DNA of 8,641 nt from Anaerolineae bacterium. Lineage in GTDB: Bacteria > Chloroflexota > Anaerolineae > SpSt-313. The stretch covers positions 1 to 8,641 of the forward strand of contig JAIMBM010000099.1 in NCBI GenBank assembly GCA_023511475.1, in the 5' to 3' direction. Within the stretch, counting starts at the first letter, position 1. The number at the start of each line of letters is the position of its first letter. Below, piece after piece: positions 1-5,123 of the stretch. The translations under genes and the position numbers were made by a program. A model generated the notes under the pieces. The model made no database searches. It was not told where the DNA came from and saw only the letters and a program-made list of their open reading frames with translations.

Positions 1-36
1 CCGTGCTCCCCCGGCGGGGCTTCTGGGGCGGACAGC

Positions 37-56
37 TTGCCCCGCAGGCGGGGCAA
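37..56. repeat. Perfect 9-bp inverted repeat (GC-rich hairpin)
   Basis: TTGCCCCGC at 37-45 is followed by AG and then its exact reverse complement at 48-56. As RNA it would fold into a stem of at least seven pairs with a small loop. It has no following T-tract on either strand, apart from AAA after the right arm, so it is only a weak terminator candidate. It is the first of a cluster of palindromes in this intergenic region. Confidence 0.6.
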
Positions 57-66
57 ACGCATGCGA

Positions 67-79
67 GGGGCAGTGCCCC
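67..79. repeat. Short GC inverted repeat
   Basis: GGGGCA and TGCCCC flank a single G, giving a perfect 6-1-6 inverted repeat. It lies between the larger palindromes at 37-56 and 99-126. On the plus strand it is followed closely by a C-run and TTTA (81-90), which makes a weak rho-independent terminator possible for a gene lying to the left of the window. Confidence 0.4.
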
Positions 80-98
80 ATCCCCCTTTATCTGTATT

Positions 99-126
99 CC
101 CCGCCCCCGCCGCGGCGGGGGCGGGG
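99..126. repeat. Perfect 28-nt all-G/C palindrome
   Basis: Positions 99-126 equal their own reverse complement: fourteen bases of C-runs broken by single G's (CCCCGCCCCCGCCGC...) followed by the mirror complement. Every base is G or C. As DNA it could extrude as a cruciform; as RNA it would form a very stable hairpin. It may belong to a dispersed intergenic repeat family or act as a transcription or replication barrier, but one window cannot show dispersal. Confidence 0.75.
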
Positions 127-150
127 TCAGGGGTGGGGGACTGAAGGGGG
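117..150 (+). other. Candidate G-quadruplex tract
   Basis: The plus strand carries five G-runs: 117-121, 123-126, 130-133, 135-139 and 146-150. They are separated by loops of 1, 3, 1 and 6 bases, which satisfies the usual G3+ N1-7 pattern more than once. The tract overlaps the right arm of the 28-nt palindrome, so the two structures would be mutually exclusive. It lies about 70 nt before the start codon at 223. Formation in vivo is not shown by the sequence. Confidence 0.5.
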
Positions 151-169
151 TGTTGCCGTCTGGCACGAA

Positions 170-195
170 ACGTGCTCGTACGGGATAGAGCACGT
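170..195. repeat. 8-bp inverted repeat upstream of the gene at 223
   Basis: ACGTGCTC (170-177) and GAGCACGT (188-195) are exact reverse complements separated by ten bases. The element ends 27 nt before the start codon at 223 and just before its ribosome-binding site. It could be an operator for a dimeric regulator or a 5'-leader hairpin. Unlike the neighbouring palindromes it is not pure G/C, which makes a specific binding site somewhat more plausible. Confidence 0.45.
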
Positions 196-222
196 ACAGG
201 CGGGCGAAGGAGCACCAGATCG

Positions 223-642
223 ATGGCTGCAACCAAGGAAGCGGCGCAGACGGCGGAAAAGCGGCCGAAATCCCGCTACCTGACCGGCGATCCCGAGCAG
301 GAGCGGCGGCTCCGGGAGGGCTATATCGTGGCCACCAAGGAGGGGGTCGAAAGGCCGGGAGTCACCCTCCTTACGCGAAACCACGATGTCATTCGCCGCT
401 GGGCGGAGGCGCGAGGCGCCGTGCCGGCGACCGTGCCGGGAACAGAGCACAATGGGCACCTCGGGGTGCTGCGCTTTGACTTTCCCGGGTTCGGCGGGCG
501 GGAGCTGAAGCACGTCTCCTGGGAGGAGTGGTTCAGGGCCTTTGACGAGCGAAACCTGGCCTTTGTGTACCAGGAGACGACGAAGGACGGCACCCAGAGC
601 AACTTTTTCCGCTTCGACAGCCCCTATCGCGAGGAGGGCTGA
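223..642 (+). CDS. Conserved-type small protein of unknown function (139 aa)
   Basis: No function can be assigned. The start is ATG 223, preceded by GAAGGAGC (206-213) at good spacing; the more upstream ATG at 172 has no such site and would add an Arg-rich tail. The protein is soluble with no signal peptide or membrane segment. Residues 1-45 are charged and probably flexible. Residues 48-135 look like a compact domain: a helix with NHDVIRRWAEARG (53-65), a PATVPGTEHNG turn (68-78), a strand GVLRFDFPGF (81-90), VSWEEWFRAFDE (98-109), and a final LAFVYQETTKDGTQSNFFRF (112-131). From memory, this resembles small bacterial proteins of about 80-90 residues with RRWAE, IDFPG and SWEEFF...LAFLYQ motifs, which are sometimes annotated as glucan branching enzyme. 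Nothing here supports that enzyme activity. It stands alone, convergent with the operon to its right. Confidence 0.8.
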   Translation: MAATKEAAQTAEKRPKSRYLTGDPEQERRLREGYIVATKEGVERPGVTLLTRNHDVIRRWAEARGAVPATVPGTEHNGHLGVLRFDFPGFGGRELKHVSWEEWFRAFDERNLAFVYQETTKDGTQSNFFRFDSPYREEG

Positions 643-661
643 GCGCCTCTATCGCGGCGCT
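642..661. terminator. Hairpin between convergent genes (weak terminator candidate)
   Basis: AGCGCC (642-647) and GGCGCT (656-661) are exact reverse complements around an 8-nt loop. The hairpin spans the 17-nt gap between two convergent genes and touches both stop codons (TGA 640-642 on plus, TAG 662-660 on minus). Neither side has a T-tract, so this is a weak bidirectional terminator at best. Confidence 0.35.
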
Positions 662-2081
662 AGCTGGCGAAGCGCCGGCAGGCGTACTCCCAGATGCGGT
701 CGAGCTCGCGGCGCCGGTCGCTATCCTGCAGCTCGTAGGTGGCGCAGGCGAGCTGCGCGTGATACATCTCGCGCACCCGATCGACCAGCCGCGGCGAGCC
801 CGCCCGCAGCCACGCACCGAGCGCGGAGCGGTCGAACAGCCGGGGGTACCAGAGCAACCGGCGATGGTTATCCAGGGTGCTATCCTGGGCGATAAAGCCC
901 CGCGCGACCCCCTCCTGCACCAGGGCGACCCACTCTGTCTCGCCCTCCTCAAACGGCAGGCCAAGGACCAGACGCTGCACGTGGTCCCGGATCTCGCAGT
1001 CGATCAGGAGCTGCAGCGGGCTAAAGATGTCGTCCATGCTCAGGGAGCCCGCGCCACTGAAGGAGCGCTGCCCCATGAGGGCCGCCGCGGTCATCAGGCT
1101 GGCCTTCTCGGCGGCGGCCTGGATGCCAGCCTCCTTGGCCATGACATAGATGTCCCCGAGGCCCTGGTCGGTCGTGAGACGGTGCCCATAGAAGCGGTTG
1201 AGGTCCCGGGCCAGGGCGCGCAGCAGCAGATTCTCCGGCGAGCCAAAGACCATGGTGGTGGCCCTGAGATCGAAGGGAAAGACCCACACCGAGAAGCTGA
1301 CCTCGAGGCCCGTTCCGATGGCGAGGGCGACATAGCTGCCGATGGCCTCGGCAGCGGCGAGCGTGAGGGCGCCAAAGGGCGCGATGGGGGCCGTCGCGCC
1401 TGCGGCGGGCATGCCGCTGACATGGAGATGGCGGATGCGGTCCCGGAAGTGCAGGGCGATCGAGAGCGAATCGCCGCCGAGGTGAAGCGGGCTGACCAGG
1501 TAGACGGGCAGCCCCTGCACCGGGCTCCCCATGACCTCGGCCATGGCCATGACGCACTCCATCACCCATGGCACCGAGATGTCCCCGAAGGACCCGCCCC
1601 GACGGGAGTACACGGCACCGATGCGGTACTGGCTGAGGGGCTGCAGCTCGGGCGGAACGTCGCCCGGGTAGCCCGGCGTCGATCCGACCACGCCGCGGTC
1701 GGCGAGGGAGTCGACAAAGCGGGTCATCTCGATCAGGCGCGCGGTTGTGAAGGGGGCGATGGAGCCTGCCTCGGGGTCCTCAAGATCGTGGTTGTATCCG
1801 CTCACAAAGAGGGTCAGCCTGCCCTCATCCTCGGGCGGCGGCACCGGTGCTGAGAGCAGGCGCCGGCGGTGCTCCTCCACGTAGCGATCGACGAGGCGCG
1901 GCTGAAAACAGACCCGCTCCTGCCGCACGCAGAGGCCCTGGCGCGCCAGCTCCTCGCGCAGCGGCTCGTGCGACACATGCAGCCCGATCTCTGCGAGGAT
2001 GCGGAGGGCGACCTGGTGGACACGCTCTGCCTCGTTGGGGGTCAGCATCCCGTCAGGGGGCAACCGCAGGGCGCGCCACAT
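660..2081 (-). CDS. MttB-family (trimethylamine methyltransferase-like) protein, non-pyrrolysine
   Basis: This 473-aa protein resembles the MttB superfamily, whose known members transfer a methyl group from tri- or quaternary amines to a corrinoid protein in the cytoplasm. It has the expected length and motif order. There is an N-terminal helical region (VALRILAEIGLHVSHEP, 24-40), then GSIAPFTTARLIEMTRFVD (106-124). The core is MPAAGATAPIAPFGAL (224-239), VFGSPENLLLRALA (278-291) and a DQGLGD..AAAEKA segment (305-327). The tail matches the family pattern in GFIAQDSTLDNHRRLLWYPRLFDR (residues 395-418). There is no internal UAG, so it lacks pyrrolysine, like glycine-betaine-type (MtgB) members. 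ATG 2081 lies 2 nt after the preceding stop; the Shine-Dalgarno is poor, so translation is probably coupled. A longer upstream start would run into the previous gene. It closes the operon. The substrate is unknown; the family call is sound but divergence is considerable. Confidence 0.82.
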   Translation of the reverse strand: MWRALRLPPDGMLTPNEAERVHQVALRILAEIGLHVSHEPLREELARQGLCVRQERVCFQPRLVDRYVEEHRRRLLSAPVPPPEDEGRLTLFVSGYNHDLEDPEAGSIAPFTTARLIEMTRFVDSLADRGVVGSTPGYPGDVPPELQPLSQYRIGAVYSRRGGSFGDISVPWVMECVMAMAEVMGSPVQGLPVYLVSPLHLGGDSLSIALHFRDRIRHLHVSGMPAAGATAPIAPFGALTLAAAEAIGSYVALAIGTGLEVSFSVWVFPFDLRATTMVFGSPENLLLRALARDLNRFYGHRLTTDQGLGDIYVMAKEAGIQAAAEKASLMTAAALMGQRSFSGAGSLSMDDIFSPLQLLIDCEIRDHVQRLVLGLPFEEGETEWVALVQEGVARGFIAQDSTLDNHRRLLWYPRLFDRSALGAWLRAGSPRLVDRVREMYHAQLACATYELQDSDRRRELDRIWEYACRRFAS

Positions 2082-2083
2082 GG

Positions 2084-3187
2084 CTACTTGTCCGGCCGCT
2101 TCAGGCTGCGGCTGTACCTGGCGGCGTGTCGGTACATCTCGACCACGTTCTCGACCGGGCAATCGGGCAGGACGTTGTTCCCCGGCAGGATGAACAGCGC
2201 GCACTCTCCAGAGAGTGTGTCGATGATTCGCTCGATGCCCCGGCGCACCTCCTCGACGCTGCCCTGGGAGAGGGTGTCCGCCGAGGAAAGGCCAGCGAAC
2301 AGGACGAGCCTGTGCCCGTCTACGGTCCGGCGTCTGGCGATCTCCGCGATGTTCACTCCGTACTCTTCCTGGAAGCCCTGGAAACCAGAGACCCCGCAGG
2401 CGAGGATGTCATCTACGAGGGGGTGGATGTAGCCGTCCGAGTGCCACACGGTGCGCACTCCGGCCTCGACCAGTGGCTCGAGCGCGCGGCGGACGTGGGG
2501 GAAGTAGCACTCGCGCAGGAATGCCGGCGAGACGACCGGCCCCCCTTTGCCGGTGATATCCGCGCCGATCAGAGTGAGCGGGACCATGTCCAGCTCCCGG
2601 TAGACGTCGAGGACTGCCAGCGCCTTCTTGCGGTTGACCTCGACCTCCGAGGCGTATAGCCGGCCGGCCTCCTCCGGGTAGAGCTTGAGGAACAGCAAAT
2701 AGTTCTCGTAGCCGAACTCGGGGTACCACTCGAAGCGAGGGTGGACGACCTCCCACAAGGTTGGGAGATAGACGATATCACCCATCAGCGCCTGCCTGGC
2801 GAGCACCTCAGCGCGAAAGCTCTCGCGCCAGCGTGCCACGTCGAAGGCGCGCCCGGCTTCCTCGGCGGAGGGCTGCGACCGGGCGAAGGCGAGCACGTCC
2901 TCCGGGGCTCGGTAGCGCTCCCGGTAGCTCTCAAAGCGTTCTCTGGTCAGGCCGAGGCGATAGTCGCCCGGCTTGGGTGGGGTGATCAGGTCTATCATGC
3001 CATCGACGCCGAGAGCTCGCTCGGCCTCGACCGCCCACCGCTGAGGGTTCTGCCAGTACTCGGCCTCGCTGCAGCCGGCCAGCGTCTGCTGCAGGCGGTC
3101 ATCGATCACCCAGCCCCCGAGCAGGGCCACCCTGTCCGGTTGCTCGAAGGCGAGGGTCTTGAGGATTCTCTCCCGGTGCGTTGTCAA
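2084..3187 (-). CDS. Uroporphyrinogen decarboxylase-superfamily protein (probable corrinoid methyltransferase-like)
   Basis: This 367-aa cytoplasmic protein has the URO-D superfamily fold signature. The superfamily includes HemE and the MtaA/MtbA enzymes that pass methyl groups from corrinoid proteins to coenzyme M or other acceptors. Seen here are THRERILKTLAFEQPDRVAL (3-22), the usual N-terminus of the group; LIGADITGKGGPVVSPAFLRE (206-226); HSDGYIHPLVDDILACGVSGFQG (249-271), with His249 and Cys264 as possible metal or substrate ligands; and LPGNNVLPDCPVENV (334-348). The Arg-rich substrate motif of true HemE is missing, so porphyrin synthesis is unlikely. The start is TTG 3187: no ATG or GTG lies nearby in frame, the family N-terminus begins exactly here, and AAGGG sits 9 nt ahead inside the end of the permease gene. 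The gap to the permease stop is 5 nt, and MttB follows 2 nt downstream. Its methyl acceptor cannot be inferred. Confidence 0.83.
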   Translation of the reverse strand: MTTHRERILKTLAFEQPDRVALLGGWVIDDRLQQTLAGCSEAEYWQNPQRWAVEAERALGVDGMIDLITPPKPGDYRLGLTRERFESYRERYRAPEDVLAFARSQPSAEEAGRAFDVARWRESFRAEVLARQALMGDIVYLPTLWEVVHPRFEWYPEFGYENYLLFLKLYPEEAGRLYASEVEVNRKKALAVLDVYRELDMVPLTLIGADITGKGGPVVSPAFLRECYFPHVRRALEPLVEAGVRTVWHSDGYIHPLVDDILACGVSGFQGFQEEYGVNIAEIARRRTVDGHRLVLFAGLSSADTLSQGSVEEVRRGIERIIDTLSGECALFILPGNNVLPDCPVENVVEMYRHAARYSRSLKRPDK

Positions 3188-3192
3188 TGCCT

Positions 3193-4071
3193 CTATCCCT
3201 TGATGCCTGTTACGACGATCCCCTGGATGTACGACCGCTGGGCGATGAAGTAGAGCGCCACGGGCGGCAGCATGGCGATGAAGGAGACGACCATCAGCTC
3301 CGACCACAGCACCCGGTAAGTGCCCCGCAGGAACGAGAGCGCCACCGACAGGGGATACATCTTCATCTCGCTGACATAGATCAACGGGCCCATAAAGTCG
3401 TTCCACGCCCAGGTGAAGGTAAAGATGGCCATGATGCCCAGCGCGGGCTTGCTGAGGGGCAGGATGATCCGGAAAAAGATGCCAAGGACCCCGCAGCCAT
3501 CGATCTTGGCCGCGTCATCGAGCTCGTGCGGGATGGTGCTGAAGAACTGCCTGAGAAGGAAGACAAAGTAGGCATTGCCAAAGAACGAAGGGATGATCAG
3601 TGGGTTGTACGTGTTCACCCAGCGCAGGGCACGGAAGAGCAAGAAGAGGGGTATCATCGTGACCTGCCCGGGCAACATCATGGTGGCCAGCACCAGGTAG
3701 AAGAGTGTGCGGCTGCCCCGGAAGCGGAGCCGCGCGAAGGCATAGGCGATGATCGGGTTCGAGACGAGAGCGGCGACCACGTTCAGCAGGCTGATGTAGG
3801 TCGAGTTGGCCACAAAGACGTAGAAGGGTACCGGGAAGATCGTCACCGCCCGGATATAGTTCGACCAGACGAAGGGCTTTGGTATCCAGATCGGCGGGAA
3901 GGCCTTGATCTGGGTGGGCGGCTTGAGCGACGTCGACAGCATCCAGAAGAGCGGGAAAAGGACGAGGATGGCGCCCACTATCAGCAGGCAATGCGTCACC
4001 GCATGCTGCAGGCGGATCATCAGGCGCTTGCTGCGGAGGGGCGATAGCAGGTGTGTCCGGCTGCCAATCAT
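3193..4071 (-). CDS. CUT1-type sugar ABC transporter permease (MalG/UgpE-like)
   Basis: This 292-aa inner-membrane permease is the second of a heterodimeric pair. Membrane segments are visible at about 26-46, 86-110, 122-142, 157-174, 209-230 and 259-278, the usual six. The cytoplasmic EAA loop that docks on the ATPase is HELDDAAKIDGCGVLGIFFRIILP (182-205), with DDAA..DG and ILP intact. The C-terminal SYIQGIVVTGIKG tail is typical of MalG/UgpE-type proteins. ATG 4071 overlaps the stop of the previous permease by 4 nt (ATGA), and a G-run (AGGGGGG) sits 8 nt upstream. A second Met at residue 18 is a less likely start. Family knowledge places this class with oligosaccharides, glycerol-phosphate and similar solutes; the actual ligand is not readable. 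Confidence 0.92.
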   Translation of the reverse strand: MIGSRTHLLSPLRSKRLMIRLQHAVTHCLLIVGAILVLFPLFWMLSTSLKPPTQIKAFPPIWIPKPFVWSNYIRAVTIFPVPFYVFVANSTYISLLNVVAALVSNPIIAYAFARLRFRGSRTLFYLVLATMMLPGQVTMIPLFLLFRALRWVNTYNPLIIPSFFGNAYFVFLLRQFFSTIPHELDDAAKIDGCGVLGIFFRIILPLSKPALGIMAIFTFTWAWNDFMGPLIYVSEMKMYPLSVALSFLRGTYRVLWSELMVVSFIAMLPPVALYFIAQRSYIQGIVVTGIKG

Positions 4072-5030
4072 GCCCGGCGCCCCCCTATCTCCGTCTCATA
4101 GTAGACCCAGGCGTCCGACGATCTGAAGATCAGCACCGTCACCCCCATAATAATGACGAAGAACACCCATGCCAGGGCACTGGCGTACCCCATCTTGAAC
4201 TGCCGGAAGGCGAGCGTATAGAGATACAGCACATACATGAGAGTCGAGTTGGCCGGCCCCCCCTGCGTCATGACGTAGGTGGTGGCAAAGACCTGGAAAG
4301 CGTAGATCGTGTCGGTAACCAGCACGAAGAAGAGCGTCGGGCTCATCATCGGCAGGGTGATGTGGGTAAAGCGCCGCCAAACACCGGCCCCATCGATGGT
4401 CGCGGCTTCGTAGAGCTGTGTGGGGATGCCCTGAAGCCCTGCCAGGAAGATGAGCATATTCCCGCCCGATCCCCAGAGGCTCATAAGGATGAGGGCGGGC
4501 TTGGCGGTGCGTGTATCGTACAGCCAGGGAAGGCCGGGCAACCCAAAGAGCGAGAGCACCCAGTTGAGTATCCCAAACCGCACGTCGAAGAGCCACAGCC
4601 AGAGGAGCGAGACGGCGACGGTCGGCAGGACCGACGGCAGGTAGTAGATGATGCGGTAGCCCGTCTGGCCGCCCACGTTCTGGTTCAGGAGCACAGCGAT
4701 GAAAAAGCCCAGCGACATGCCGAGAGGGATGCTAAAGATGACATAATATGCAGTATTGTACAGCGCCTTCCAAAAGAGCGAGCGCGTCTCATCAAAGGAG
4801 AACAGGGTAGTGTAGTTGCTCAACCCTACGAACCGGCTGCGCAGGAGATCGGTGTCGAAAAAGCTGAGGCCGAGGGACACTGCCATGGGCCCGAGGGTGA
4901 AGATCAGGAAGCCAACCACCCACAGCGAGACCAGGGCCCAGCCCCAGAGCTCCTCCCGTTGCGCCTGCGTCAGTCTCGGCCGCAGTTCGACCGGCCCGGT
5001 GCGTGCCGGCCTGCCGATGCCTGGCCCCAT
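4068..5030 (-). CDS. CUT1-type sugar ABC transporter permease (MalF/UgpA-like)
   Basis: This 320-aa inner-membrane permease is the partner of the following gene. The N-terminal 25 residues are polar and cytoplasmic. Hydrophobic segments lie at about 30-56, 92-116, 127-149, 178-200, 229-250 and 284-302. The EAA loop is YEAATIDGAGVWRRFTHITLP (207-227), an intact ATPase-docking motif. The segment before it (GNMLIFLAGLQGIP, 190-203) is also standard for MalF/UgpA. The start is ATG 5030, with AGAGGAG placed 4 nt upstream. A further upstream ATG at 5096 lacks a site and would add 22 unusual residues and run into the intergenic hairpin. It follows the binding-protein gene after a 93-nt gap and overlaps the next gene by 4 nt. 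Confidence 0.92.
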   Translation of the reverse strand: MGPGIGRPARTGPVELRPRLTQAQREELWGWALVSLWVVGFLIFTLGPMAVSLGLSFFDTDLLRSRFVGLSNYTTLFSFDETRSLFWKALYNTAYYVIFSIPLGMSLGFFIAVLLNQNVGGQTGYRIIYYLPSVLPTVAVSLLWLWLFDVRFGILNWVLSLFGLPGLPWLYDTRTAKPALILMSLWGSGGNMLIFLAGLQGIPTQLYEAATIDGAGVWRRFTHITLPMMSPTLFFVLVTDTIYAFQVFATTYVMTQGGPANSTLMYVLYLYTLAFRQFKMGYASALAWVFFVIIMGVTVLIFRSSDAWVYYETEIGGRRA

Positions 5031-5056
5031 ACGGCTCCTCTCCGAAACACCACCGA

Positions 5057-5101
5057 GGCGGCTGTGGAGCGCAATCGGAAGCGGCGCGCTCCACAACCGC
5101 C
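5057..5101 (-). promoter_or_regulatory. Strong intercistronic hairpin between binding protein and permeases
   Basis: Arms at 5057-5072 and 5086-5101 form a 16-bp stem with only one G-U wobble in the transcript, closed by a 13-nt loop. It lies in the 93-nt gap after the binding-protein stop codon (5124) and 27 nt before the first permease start (5030). No U-tract follows, so full termination is unlikely. In binding-protein-dependent transporters, hairpins at this place commonly protect the upstream message from 3'-exonucleases or attenuate transcription. That would give excess binding protein over permease, and the same role is inferred here. Confidence 0.7.
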
Positions 5102-5123
5102 GCTCTTAGGCTCGCCGCCAGCC

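Larger units (their letters stand above)
1..222. other. Gene-free, palindrome-rich GC region
   Basis: No convincing coding sequence was seen here. The one open frame that spans it is a Gly/Pro/Arg-rich by-product of the base composition. The stretch instead holds four closely spaced inverted repeats (37-56, 67-79, 99-126, 170-195) and a run of guanine tracts (117-150). The ribosome-binding site of the plus-strand gene at 223 lies at its right end. No clear sigma70 -10/-35 pair could be assigned for that gene; TTGCCG at 153-158 is the best -35 candidate but has no good -10 partner. Confidence 0.6.

Noticed and set aside
3..188. 61-aa open frame at the left edge
   Set aside because: It is a Gly/Arg/Pro-rich translation of the palindromes and G-runs, with no ribosome-binding site.
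759..1853. 364-aa open frame on the plus strand
   Set aside because: Antisense to the MttB homologue, which has family motifs over its full length; no start signal.
2084..3187. True HemE (uroporphyrinogen decarboxylase)
   Set aside because: The N-terminal Arg-containing substrate motif of HemE is absent, and the context is transport and methyl transfer rather than haem synthesis.
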